64,000 nucleotides of DNA from CADEDH01 sp050330635 (GTDB taxonomy: Bacteria > Actinomycetota > Acidimicrobiia > Acidimicrobiales > SZUA-35), in NCBI GenBank assembly GCA_050330635.1, contig JBHJNQ010000053.1:1-64000 (forward strand), in the 5' to 3' direction. The notes beneath the pieces are model-generated. The model ran no database searches, had not been told where the DNA came from, and worked only from the letters and a program-made list of their open reading frames with translations. This document shows positions 15,684 to 26,155 of this stretch, piece by piece (positions within the stretch are counted from its first letter, which is position 1; each line of letters begins with the position of its first letter). Position numbers and translations under genes: made by a program.

Positions 15684-16918
15684 TAGTCGCCGGCGGGGGT
15701 GGCCGATGACTCGGCGGCGAAGTTCCCGGCGAATGGCCAGTCCGCCTCGGCGCCGGGCAGTGGGCCCTGGTTGAAGCGGCCCATCTCGCCGCCGCCGGCG
15801 TTCTCGTTGCCGACGAGCGACCAGGCCTGGCGCTTGTAGGTCCAGTTGTCGGGCTGTAGCCGGTGGGCCTGGTTGAAGTGCACGATGGCACCGTCGCGGT
15901 CGCCGGCGGTCCAGAGGTGGTTGGCGAGCTCGAAGTGGGCGGCACCAGCGCTCTTGTCGATGCTCCGGTCCGCGGAGGCCTCGACAACCTGATCCGGTGT
16001 CAGAGCGAACGCACTGGCTTCACCGTTGTGCGCCCAATCTCGAATGGCGTCGGGATAGGTGGCGCGGTCCTGCCCGCCGCGCATGCGTGCCGCCAGCTCG
16101 GGATCGGTGGCCTCGATCTCGGCGGCCTTCTTCTCGACCGCAGCGTCTCGCTCGTCGAGGAAGCCTCGAAGCCAGTCGGGGTAGTGGTCGCCGGGTGGCC
16201 AGCCGGGCTCGGCCGGCCGCACGATCACCCCTTGTTCATCGATCCAGATGACATTGGGGATGTTGACGACGCCGAAGAGCGAGTCGAGCTGGTGCCTCGG
16301 GTCGAGCAACGAGGGATGCGTCGGCTCGGCCGCCTCGATGAACGGGCGTGAGGCCTCGGAGTCGCTCAACTCGAGCGAGACCGTAACGATCACGATGCCG
16401 AGCGGTGACAGCTCTTCGTGGAGTGCCTGCCAACCTGGCAGGTCGTAGCGGCAGCCTCAATAGGGCGCCCAGGCGACGACCACCACCTTCTTGCCTCGGA
16501 GCGACGAGAGGTGGAACTCGTTGCCATCGAGGTCGGGAAGGACGACGTCGGGGGCCTGCGCCGTCACCAGCGCTCGCCCACCGAGCGACTCCGGTCCGAA
16601 GGCCGAGAGGCCGGAGGCGTCGTCACCGACGACGGCCATGCCCAGACGGTCTGCGGCGTGAACGGCCGAGTAGCCATCGGGGAGGGGGACGCACACCTCG
16701 CCCTTGCAGGCACCTTCGGGTTTGATGGCCCAGCCGGTGCCAGAGGCGAACGCCTCGGCGGAGATGTCGAGCGATTCGGTGATCACGTAGGCCAGGCTCC
16801 CAGATCGGCGGTGTTGCAGCAAGCGACCGCCTTCCGGGTCCGACGCGAGGCGGAGCGCGTCGAGGCGGTCACGATCTGCGATCTCGGCTGCAGCTTCGAC
16901 GACCTGCTCCCGTGTCAG
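15665..16918 (-). CDS. Thioredoxin-fold protein with in-frame TGA in the redox motif (candidate selenoprotein)
   Basis: Two open frames (16822-16457 and 16456-15665) lie in one frame and are separated only by TGA at 16459-16457. The first ends in KKVVVVAWAPY and the second starts GCRYDLPGWQALHEEL; read through, the motif WAPY-U-GCR fits the redox site of TlpA/ResA-like proteins, with Sec in the place of the first Cys. The rest of the fold follows (IVTVSLELSD, NIPNVIWIDEQG), then a TPR-like tail (HFELANHLWTAGDRDGAIVH). A GC-rich hairpin with an AGGUU loop begins 14 nt after the TGA, like a bacterial SECIS. The N-terminal region (TREQVVEAAAEIADRDRL) has no ATG or GTG; CTG 16918 or TTG 16822 may start it. 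It is the last gene of the Fe-S operon. A nonsense mutation is the alternative. Confidence 0.65.
16426..16442 (-). promoter_or_regulatory. SECIS-like hairpin after the in-frame TGA
   Basis: On the coding (minus) strand CCUGCC-AGGUU-GGCAGG forms a perfect 6-bp stem with a 5-nt loop, starting 14 nt after the UGA (16459-16457). The loop shares AGGU with the SelB-binding loop of the E. coli fdhF SECIS, and the loop begins about 21 nt past the UGA, within the range seen in bacteria. It lies in coding sequence, as bacterial SECIS elements do. Confidence 0.6.
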
Positions 16919-16952
16919 CCATCGCCGGCGGCGTCACGACAACTCCAGCGCG

Positions 16953-18224
16953 TCAGCGGGCCTCGGCTCGGCGGCGGGCTCCTTCGATGTCGGCGCCGGC
17001 TCGAACCAGCGCACCCCGGAGACTGCAGTCGGCAATTGCGATCGGAGGAGCAACGTCATCGATGATGATGTCGGCCAGCTCGGCGTAGACCAGCGCAGCC
17101 GGGCTGTCGGGATGCTCCAACGCTATCGGCGTGCCGGCATCGCCGCCGGCGGCAACGCCGGCATCGAGCGGAATCGACGCCAGGAGCGGCACACCGATGG
17201 CCTCGGCGAGCGCCTGTCCACCACCGGAACCGAACACGGCCGTGACGGTGCCGTCGGGGCCGACGGACGGACCCATGTTCTCGATGACTCCGGCCACGCG
17301 CAAATAGCCCTTGCGGGCCATGTCGGCGGCCCGGGCGGCGACGTGCTGAGCGGCAGTTGCCGGTGTGGTGACGATCAGCACGTCGGTTCTCGGCAACATC
17401 CGGGCGATACCCATCTGGATGTCGGAGGTGCCGGGAGGCATGTCGATGACGAGGTAGTCGAGATCGCCCCACTGGACGTCTTCGAGGAAGTGCTGCACGG
17501 CACGATTGAGCATCAGGCCGCGCCACATGATCGCCTCACTCTCGTTCGAGCCGGCGATCGAGCCCATCGACACGACACGAAGGGTCCCGGCTCCGACGGA
17601 TCTCGAGACCGGGGCCATCACCGTCTTTCCCTCGCCGGCGCGTCGACCCTCGATCTGACCCTCGACGCCCAAGAGTTGGGGCATCGAGAATCCGCCGACG
17701 TCGGCATCGAGTACGCCGACGGTGTAGCCGCGATCGGCGAGGAGGACGGCGAGGTTGGCGGTGATCGACGACTTGCCGACGCCGCCCTTGCCCGACGAGA
17801 TGGCGAGGATTCGACAAGTACTCGGGATGTCGGTCTCGAGCGCCGCGTCGCGGGCCTTCCAGCGAGCCCGTGCCATCACGTTGCTGCGCTCGTCGCTGGT
17901 CATCTCGCCGAAGTGGATCGAGACGGCGTCGATGCCGGGAAGCGAACCGACGCGGGCCTTGGCGTCTCGCATGAGCTGGGCCCGCAGCGGACAACCGGCC
18001 GTCGTAAGCGCGATGGTGATGTGCATGACGCCATCGGCGCTGCGTTCGTAGCGCTTGACCATGCCGAGATCGACGACATTGTCGCCCAACTCGGGATCGA
18101 TCACGCCGCGCAGCGCGTTGGTGATCATGACCTCGTCGACGTCATCACCCTCGACGTCGGGCCTCGAGGAGGCGGGTGCGTCCACCGGGGCGTCGGTGGT
18201 TGTGGCGTCGGTCGGATTCGTCAC
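16953..18224 (-). CDS. mrp: Mrp/ApbC-family P-loop ATPase (Fe-S carrier) with N-terminal MIP18 domain
   Basis: A 423-residue protein: a DUF59/MIP18 domain (about residues 25-115; GVIDPELGDNVVDLG, TTAGCPLR) joined to a Mrp ParA-like ATPase (about 130-400) with the deviant Walker A SSGKGGVGKSS, VLDADVGGFSMPQLL, and LDYLVIDMPPGTSD. The family carries and transfers Fe-S clusters. The usual CxxC that bridges the dimer (normally after IENM) is missing; here it reads IENMGPSVGPDG. GTG 18224 is chosen because it overlaps the sufT stop (GTGA). It belongs to the suf operon. Confidence 0.9.
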   Translation of the reverse strand: MTNPTDATTTDAPVDAPASSRPDVEGDDVDEVMITNALRGVIDPELGDNVVDLGMVKRYERSADGVMHITIALTTAGCPLRAQLMRDAKARVGSLPGIDAVSIHFGEMTSDERSNVMARARWKARDAALETDIPSTCRILAISSGKGGVGKSSITANLAVLLADRGYTVGVLDADVGGFSMPQLLGVEGQIEGRRAGEGKTVMAPVSRSVGAGTLRVVSMGSIAGSNESEAIMWRGLMLNRAVQHFLEDVQWGDLDYLVIDMPPGTSDIQMGIARMLPRTDVLIVTTPATAAQHVAARAADMARKGYLRVAGVIENMGPSVGPDGTVTAVFGSGGGQALAEAIGVPLLASIPLDAGVAAGGDAGTPIALEHPDSPAALVYAELADIIIDDVAPPIAIADCSLRGALVRAGADIEGARRRAEAR

Positions 18225-18793
18225 ATCATGCCCAGTTCGAGGCGGGCCACGTCGGACATGCGCGAGACGTCCCATGGCGGATCGAACACGAGATGCACCG
18301 AGACGGTCTCGACTCCGGCGAGTGCGGCGACTGCGTCGTGAAGATCTTGGCGCAGGATGTCGCCCATGCCACAGAACGGTGCGGTGACCGACATGTCGAT
18401 GTCGACCTTCCAGCCACCGCTCGGCAACTCGTCGGCCTCGACCCGGTAGATCAGCCCGAGTTCGACGATGTCGACCGGAATCTCGGGGTCATAGACGGTG
18501 GTGGCCGCCTCCCACACCCGCTGGATGTCGAAGTCGTCGGCCGAACCCTCCCTGGAGGTGGCTTCGGCCGGCGCCTCGATGAGGCCGAACTGGATCGAAT
18601 CGGCGGGGGTGAGGCGTGCCATCTCGCCGTCGGCGGTGGTGACGGTGGCCGTGGTTCCAAGCGCCTGGAGCACCTTGACCTCGTCGCCTTCGGCCAGGGT
18701 CACCCGGTGCCCGGCGGGCACGATCGTCACCTCGCACGCCCGAGGCAGGGTGAACCGGCGAGAGGATTGGATCTTGACGACCGAGTCACCCAT
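18221..18793 (-). CDS. sufT: SufT-type Fe-S assembly protein
   Basis: A 190-residue protein with the SufT N-terminal beta region (RACEVTIVPAGHRVTLAEGD ... LQALGTTATVTT, about 17-75) and a C-terminal MIP18/DUF59 domain (VWEAATTVYDPEIPVDIVEL, TAPFCGMGDILRQD, about 92-185). SufT is an accessory factor in Fe-S maturation that pairs with the SUF scaffold. It overlaps sufD by 8 nt upstream and mrp by 4 nt downstream, so it is translated from the suf message. All family features appear intact, including the DPEIP motif and the single Cys in the MIP18 loop. Confidence 0.88.
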   Translation of the reverse strand: MGDSVVKIQSSRRFTLPRACEVTIVPAGHRVTLAEGDEVKVLQALGTTATVTTADGEMARLTPADSIQFGLIEAPAEATSREGSADDFDIQRVWEAATTVYDPEIPVDIVELGLIYRVEADELPSGGWKVDIDMSVTAPFCGMGDILRQDLHDAVAALAGVETVSVHLVFDPPWDVSRMSDVARLELGMM

Positions 18794-20044
18794 CGGTATG
18801 CCCCAATCGTTGGATCACCCAGCCTCGGATCGACTCGATGCTGACGGACTCCAGGGTCTGATCGGCGAACGCATCGATCAGCAGCCGACGGGCTTCGGGT
18901 GCCGGGATCCCACGGGAGCGCAGGTAGTAGAGGGCGGTCTCGTCGAGCTGGCCGACGGTGGCGCCATGTTTGCAGGCGACGTCGTCAGCGAGGATCTCGA
19001 GCCGGGGCTGGGTGTTGATCTCGGCCCGATTCGACAGCACGAGGTTCGAGTTCGATTGGGCGGCGTCGGTGCCATCGGCACCAGGGCGGACGTCGATGCC
19101 CCCGTTGAAGACGCCGACGCTGTCGTCGTCGAGTACCCCTCGGAAGGATTGGGTGCTGGCGCAGTCCTTGGCCGCATGGATGACGTCGATCTGCTGGTCG
19201 AGCACCTGCTCACCGCGACCGAAGAACAGCCCGGACAGCTCCAACTGAGCCCCTTCGCCGACGAGTTCGACGCGATAGGCGAGTCGCCCGTAGCCGGCGC
19301 CGATGTTGAACGACCGTCCGAGGAACCCGCTGCCCTCGGCCTGGGACACGACCACAGCGCCGAGCTGGATCTGGGACCGGGGAAGGTCTTGGAGGACGAT
19401 GTGTTCCAGCGTGGCGTTCGGCCCGAGGGTGATGCTGGTGCGCGTGTTGGAACCCCCGGTGATGGTCGAGGCCGTGGCGCCGGTGCCGCTCCCTCCGATG
19501 CGGGTCTCGACCACGGTGGCCGAGCTACTCGCCCCGAGGTGGATCACGACCCCGGTGCACGACGTGTTCGGGGTCTCACCGGGTAGCGAGATGTCGACGA
19601 CGTGGAGGGGTGACACGAGCTGGTGGTCGTCGGCGACGGTGATGACGGCGCCGTCGGTCCCGAAGGCGATGTTGGCCGCTGCGAACGCGTCGTCGATGAC
19701 TGTGGTGAAATGGGCGTCGAGCCATTCGGGGGCCCGGGCTGCCACCTCGGCGAGACTCGAGACATCGAGACCCGGCGCGAGCCCGTCGAGCCTGGACCGG
19801 GTCGGATCGACCACACCGTTGACGATCACGATCGTCGGGCCGTCGACGACCGGGATCTGTCGCTCGACGTCGTTCGGCACCGGCGGTGGCGCCGTCGGGG
19901 CGCCGAACGTGAGCTGGGCGAGCTTCGCGTGGGGGGCGTACCGCCACGCCTCGTCGCGCTTGGTCGGCCGTTCGATGGTGGCGACCCGCTGGCGAGCCTC
20001 GGCAGCCATCGAATGAACCTGTGGGGTCACGATGGAACCGGTGG

Positions 20045-20048
<4 letters not shown>
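18786..20048 (-). CDS. sufD: Fe-S cluster assembly protein SufD
   Basis: A 420-residue SufB/SufD-family beta-helix protein. It opens with the family's N-terminal region (PTKRDEAWRYAPHAKLAQL) and carries the C-terminal core (DCASTQSFRGVLDDDSVGVF, QSNSNLVLSNRAEINTQPRL, DDVACKHGATVGQLDETALY) with the conserved Cys-Lys-His (CKHGAT). SufD joins SufB and SufC in the SufBC2D scaffold that builds Fe-S clusters in the cytoplasm. It overlaps sufC by 4 nt (ATGA) and sufT by 8 nt. Of typical length. Confidence 0.93.
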
Positions 20049-22269
<2,221 letters not shown>

Positions 22270-22418
22270 CAGGCTTCCTTTCGTGGTTCCCGATACGGGG
22301 CCTCGGTTTCGAGGCGATCCGCCCCGGGCGGGGGTGGTGACGCGCTGCGTCGACGGTGGTGGGGGGTGGTCGACGGTGGTCCCGCCGGGCGACGCTGTAG
22401 CTGGCTGTGGCTGAAGGA

Positions 22419-22787
22419 CTAGCTGAACGATTGGCCGCAGCCGCAGCTGCGCTGGGCGTTCGGGTTGTCGATGCTGAAACCTGTGTCCTGCAGGCCGTCG
22501 CGGTAGTCCAGTGTGGCACCGGCGAGCAGCGGCGCGCTGGTGGCGTCGACGCGGACGGTGACGCCGTCGAACGTGGCCACCTGGTCGTCGGGTACGGTCT
22601 CGGCATCGAAGTACATCTCGTAGGAGAATCCCGAGCAACCGCCGGGCCGTACGGCCACCCGGAGGCCCAGGGCGGGTTCGTTCTCCTCGGCCAGCAGGGT
22701 TGCCAGCTTGGCGATCGCCCCGTCGGTGAGGAGGAGGCTCTGCGGTGTCGTCCCCTCGGTGATGATGGTGGTGTCGGTCGTGGTCAT
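22419..22787 (-). CDS. A-type Fe-S carrier (HesB/IscA/ErpA/SufA-like)
   Basis: A 122-residue A-type carrier with the three conserved cysteines: GGCSGFSYEM (about residue 50) and SCGCGQSF at the C-terminus. Such proteins receive clusters from the scaffold and hand them to target enzymes. ATG 22787 gives the normal size; the frame open to 22943 covers the promoter region and is not used. It is the promoter-proximal gene of the suf operon, here ahead of sufB, a position usually taken by other genes in actinobacteria. Confidence 0.9.
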   Translation of the reverse strand: MTTTDTTIITEGTTPQSLLLTDGAIAKLATLLAEENEPALGLRVAVRPGGCSGFSYEMYFDAETVPDDQVATFDGVTVRVDATSAPLLAGATLDYRDGLQDTGFSIDNPNAQRSCGCGQSFS

Positions 22788-22914
22788 CGCTCTGATGCTC
22801 CTGTTTCGGCCGGGGAATCGGCTCGACGATGCGGTTCTGATGCGGTTCTCGAGACGCCGGGCCGACGTCGTCGCCAATTTTCGGAGGTCGCGATAAAAGT
22901 GCAGCGACCCATTC

Positions 22915-22943
22915 GTTCTACCAAGTGGCCGGCTGTTTCGCAA
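22915..22943 (-). promoter_or_regulatory. Promoter of the suf operon
   Basis: On the minus strand TTGCGA (-35) and TAGAAC (-10) stand 17 nt apart, about 128 nt before the A-type carrier start. The -35 lies next to the TTGTGAAAC repeats, so a bound SufR could block both this promoter and its own. Confidence 0.5.
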
Positions 22944-22951
22944 GTTATGCC

Positions 22952-22989
22952 TTGTGAAACTTTGTGAAACCGCCGAGGGGTGCTAGGTT
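22952..22989 (+). promoter_or_regulatory. sufR promoter with direct-repeat operator
   Basis: Two copies of TTGTGAAAC (22952-22960 and 22962-22970) sit exactly 10 bp apart, one helical turn. The second also supplies TTGTGA as -35 for TAGGTT at 22984-22989. The sufR ATG follows 6 nt after this -10, which indicates a leaderless transcript. Placement between sufR and the suf operon suggests a SufR binding site. Confidence 0.55.
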
Positions 22990-22995
22990 AGTGGT

Positions 22996-23673
22996 ATGGA
23001 CACACCGGTCGCTGAGCTCTCGCCCACGCAGCGCTCCGTGCTGGTCACCCTGAAGCGGCTCGGCGAGGCGACCGCCGACGAACTCGCCACCCGGCTCGGC
23101 ATCTCGAGCAGTGCTGTTCGTCAGCACCTCGCGGCGCTACGTTCGGCCGGGTTCATCGCGGCCCAGCGAGGGCGGGGGCAACCGGGCCGGCCGGCCGATC
23201 ACTATCGCGTCACCGAAGCAGCCGAGCCCCTGTTCGCTCCCCACGATTCGAGGCTTTCCATCGAGATTCTCGAACAGGTCGAAGCGGAAGACCCCGAGCT
23301 GGTGTGTCGCATCTTCGACCGGCGTCGTGAACAACTCGTCGAACGTGCTCGTGAGCGCCTGGCCGGCCGGTCGATCGACGAGCGGATCGATGCAGTGACT
23401 GCGCTCCTCGACGAACAAGGGTACCTGGCCGATTTCGAGAAGGTCGATCACGGTCAGTACCGCATCTATCTCCACAGCTGCGCCATCTGGGCAGTGGCCA
23501 GTCGTTACCGTCACGCCTGTTCCGCCGAGCTCGACTTCATCCACGACCTGCTTCCCGACGCCGCCGTGGATCGGGTGAGCCACAAGACCGACGGTGGCCA
23601 CACCTGCGCCTATCGCATCTCTTTCGAGGTGAGAGACGAACGTCTGACCAAGGAATCTGTCACCGACGCTTGA
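22996..23673 (+). CDS. sufR: SufR-type transcriptional repressor of the suf operon
   Basis: A 225-residue winged-helix protein. The N-terminal DNA-binding domain (RLGEATADELATRLGISSSA with VRQHLAALRSAGFI) is followed by a wing RGRGQPGRPADHYRVTEAAE and a C-terminal domain with cysteines in SCAIWAVASRYRHAC and, near the end, GGHTCAYRI, which fits Fe-S binding. Cyanobacterial and mycobacterial SufR repress suf when the cluster is present and release it on Fe-S stress. It is transcribed away from the suf operon from a shared regulatory region; the start is ATG 22996. Confidence 0.88.
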   Translation: MDTPVAELSPTQRSVLVTLKRLGEATADELATRLGISSSAVRQHLAALRSAGFIAAQRGRGQPGRPADHYRVTEAAEPLFAPHDSRLSIEILEQVEAEDPELVCRIFDRRREQLVERARERLAGRSIDERIDAVTALLDEQGYLADFEKVDHGQYRIYLHSCAIWAVASRYRHACSAELDFIHDLLPDAAVDRVSHKTDGGHTCAYRISFEVRDERLTKESVTDA

Positions 23674-23684
23674 CACGAGACACT

Positions 23685-23714
23685 CACCGTCCGGGCTCTT
23701 GGCGGCGGACGGTG
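23685..23714 (+). terminator. Terminator-like hairpin after sufR
   Basis: CACCGTCCG (23685-23693) and CGGACGGTG (23706-23714) form a perfect 9-bp stem with a 12-nt loop, 11 bp after the sufR stop. There is no T-run. Confidence 0.5.
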
Positions 23715-23838
23715 CCCCGTGAGCACCTCTCGATCCGTTGAGGTCCGGGGCGCTCTCGTCGCGGCGGAGCGCGTCGAGGTTCGCCGGGCTCGGGGTGCGG
23801 GGCGACGAACCCGTCGAGCGCCATCGTGACGTTGACCG

Positions 23839-23949
23839 GACGGCGGCATCGTCTCGACCGCCGGGGCGCTCATGACGTTCGGCCGGGCGTTCTTCGAGGG
23901 CGGGCTGCTCGAGCGAGCAACGATCGGGCCCAGGACCCTGCATCCCTGA
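23839..23949 (+). pseudogene. Fragment of a beta-lactamase-like serine hydrolase
   Basis: About 30 residues read GGIVSTAGALMTFGRAFFEG and GLLERATIG before a stop. This resembles the GG-S-A-D-L-x-R-F-x-x-A loop in class C beta-lactamase/esterase proteins. No start, SxxK or YxN region precedes it. The rest of 23715-24060 shows no other recognisable gene. Confidence 0.4.
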
Positions 23950-24060
23950 ACCTGCGGGCGAGCGACACGGTTCGCAGGTGGAACGCTCATCGGTGGCACC
24001 GGATGGGCGTTCCGTCTCGTCACGTCGCCGGCAGTGTGCGCTAACCTGAGATGGACCGTC

Positions 24061-24432
24061 GTGACTGCTGCACAGGAGCCTCCGAGTACGAAGCGAGCAC
24101 CTCATCTGCGGTTGCTCGCTTCACTGCTGGTCATCGGCGCGGTCGCGCTCCTCGGCCTCGGCCCCGGGGTTACGGCCTCGTCGGGTGCGGGAACCACGCC
24201 TTTCGGCGCTGCGACGGCGATCGAGGATGTCTCCGAGTCGACCCCGCTCGCCTCGACCGGTCGTCGTGCCGCCCGCCGGCGCATGTGGCGCCGGGTGCGC
24301 TCGCATGCCGAACGCCCGACCGTTCGCCGTGTCCCGACCACTCGACCCGTCCCGCCCGTCGAGACGCAGGTCGCTCGTTGGTTGCGCCTTGCTCCACCGT
24401 CGTGGCGTGGTCCTCCGGTGCTGTGGATGTGA
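24061..24432 (+). CDS. Hypothetical secreted or membrane-anchored small protein
   Basis: A GTG-started frame of 123 residues. Residues about 15-40 form a hydrophobic segment (LLASLLVIGAVALLGLGPGV) that could be a signal peptide or anchor, followed by a Thr/Ser-rich and strongly basic tail (GRRAARRRMWRRVRSHAE). No family is recognised. TAACCT stands shortly upstream as a possible -10. Coding status is not certain because an overlapping frame is also long. Confidence 0.4.
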   Translation: MTAAQEPPSTKRAPHLRLLASLLVIGAVALLGLGPGVTASSGAGTTPFGAATAIEDVSESTPLASTGRRAARRRMWRRVRSHAERPTVRRVPTTRPVPPVETQVARWLRLAPPSWRGPPVLWM

Positions 24433-24551
24433 TCCGAACGCGCCCCCGTCCACCGGTCCTGCTGCGGGCCGGCGGGCTTCGGTGCTGGCGGCGCCTTCGC
24501 CGTCGAGCGGTTTCAGACGGTCGGTGGGTTTGTCCGAGTTGGAGGTTTGAG

Positions 24552-24773
24552 GTGTTCCGCAACGGAGTGAAGACCGCGGTGTCGGCGGCACGGGGTGGTG
24601 CGACGGCGGGCAGCGCCCCGCTGCTCGGTCGAGGTCGGGCGATCATCGGGCTGATCCTCGCCTCGGTGGTCGTGTGGTTCCCGTGCCGGAGAGAGCCGCT
24701 GGCACCGCCACTGCTCCCCACCGACTCCATCACCCAGGAACGGGTCGCTCGATTGCGTGGCCGCGATGTCTGA
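24552..24773 (+). pseudogene. Possible M48 (HtpX-like) protease N-terminal remnant
   Basis: From GTG 24552 the frame reads MFRNGVKTAV, then a Gly/Ala-rich stretch and GRGRAIIGLILASVVVWF. HtpX-type proteases begin with NGxKTAxLL and two membrane helices, and this resembles a damaged copy of that beginning; the protease core HExxH is absent. The match is short, and a chance resemblance is possible. Confidence 0.25.
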
Positions 24774-26109
24774 CCTCTGGTTCCAGCTCGGTCTGGTGGT
24801 GGTGCTGGTGGTCATCAACGCCGCCTTCGCCGGAACCGAGCTGGCGATGGTGTCGCTGCGGGAGGGGCAGCTGCAGCGCCTCGAGAAGCGGTCGGGCACC
24901 GGTGCGGTGCTGGCCCGGCTGGCCCGCCAACCGAACCAGTTCTTGGCCACGATCCAGATCGGCATCACGCTGGCGGGGTTCCTGGCCTCCGCTGCGGCGG
25001 CGGTCTCGTTGGCGGAGCCGTTGGAGGAGCCGCTCGGATTTCTCGGCGGCGCCGCAGGGCCGGCGTCGGTCGTGCTCGTCACGCTGGCGTTGTCCTATGT
25101 GACCCTGGTGTTCGGCGAGCTCGCCCCGAAGCGAGTGGCGATGCAGAAGGCGGAACGGTGGGGGCTGTTGATGGCCCGGCCGCTCGCCTTCCTGTCGAAG
25201 CTGACCCGTCCGGTCGTGTGGTTGCTGTCGCACTCGACCGACATCGCCGTGCGGCTGATGGGCGGCGACCCCAGGATCCAACGCGAGGAGGTCACCGAGG
25301 AGGAGCTGCGCGACATGGTCGCCGTGCAACCGACGTTCACCCCCGAGCAGCGGCAGATCATCGACGGCGCGTTCGAGATCGCCGAGCGCACCCTGGACGA
25401 GATCCTCGTCCCCCGACGCGACGTGTTCGTCGTCGACGCCTCCTGGTCGTGCCGGGACGCGCTCGCCAAACTCGCCGAATCCGGACACAGCAGGGCCCCG
25501 GTTGGCGCTGGTGGCGGCCTCGACCAGGTCACCGGTGCGGTGCACCTGCGGCAACTGCTCGTCGCCGGCGACGAGCCGGTGTCGACCTTGACGATGGAGA
25601 TCCCGATGTTCCCCGACTCCGCCAAGGCCCTGCATGTTCTCCGTCAGATGCAGGCCGGCCGGGTGCAGATGGCGCTCGTGGTCGACGAGCACGGCGGCGC
25701 CGCCGGGATCGTGACCGTCGAGGATCTCGTCGAGGAACTCGTCGGTGAGATCTACGACGAGACCGACCCCGATCTCGCCACCGTCGTCCGTGAGGCCGAC
25801 GGCACCATCGTGCTGCCCGGCCGGTTCCCCATCCACGACCTACCCGATATCGGGATCGAGCTTCCCGACGGTGACTACACCACCATCGCCGGCCTCGTGC
25901 TGGATCAGCTCGGCAGCATCCCGGCACCGGGTGACGAGGTCGCACTCGACGGTTGGCGTCTCCAGGTGCGTGCCATGCGAGGCCGAGCCATCACCGAGAT
26001 CTCCCTCACCCCGACCGCCCATCGAGCCAACGATCCGCAGTCGCTGGCCGACCCCGACGTGGAGTTCGGCGACGAGTCGGTTGTCCAGCAACGGCACCAG
26101 GACTGGTGA
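24766..26109 (+). CDS. CNNM/CorC-HlyC family membrane protein (first of three)
   Basis: A 447-residue protein with a DUF21 (CNNM) membrane domain of about four helices (residues 1-185; VINAAFAGTELAMVSLREGQ, QIGITLAGFLASAAAA, LVFGELAPKRVA), two CBS domains (about 200-330; LVPRRDVFVV, MALVVDEHGGAAGIVTVEDL) and a CorC_HlyC domain (about 345-425; LPDGDYTTIAGLVLDQLG). The family is linked to Mg2+/Co2+ efflux. ATG 24766 is used; GTG 24757 in the same frame is possible. It stands ahead of a P-type ATPase and two more CNNM genes. Confidence 0.9.
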   Translation: MSDLWFQLGLVVVLVVINAAFAGTELAMVSLREGQLQRLEKRSGTGAVLARLARQPNQFLATIQIGITLAGFLASAAAAVSLAEPLEEPLGFLGGAAGPASVVLVTLALSYVTLVFGELAPKRVAMQKAERWGLLMARPLAFLSKLTRPVVWLLSHSTDIAVRLMGGDPRIQREEVTEEELRDMVAVQPTFTPEQRQIIDGAFEIAERTLDEILVPRRDVFVVDASWSCRDALAKLAESGHSRAPVGAGGGLDQVTGAVHLRQLLVAGDEPVSTLTMEIPMFPDSAKALHVLRQMQAGRVQMALVVDEHGGAAGIVTVEDLVEELVGEIYDETDPDLATVVREADGTIVLPGRFPIHDLPDIGIELPDGDYTTIAGLVLDQLGSIPAPGDEVALDGWRLQVRAMRGRAITEISLTPTAHRANDPQSLADPDVEFGDESVVQQRHQDW

Positions 26110-26155
26110 CCTGCCGGCGTCGCAACGGTCCCTTGACGCTGTTGTGGGGCGCTGG

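Noticed and set aside
16457..16459. The TGA as a simple nonsense mutation
   Set aside because: Not fully excluded, but the exact position at the redox Cys, the intact 264 codons after it and the hairpin at SECIS distance favour selenocysteine.
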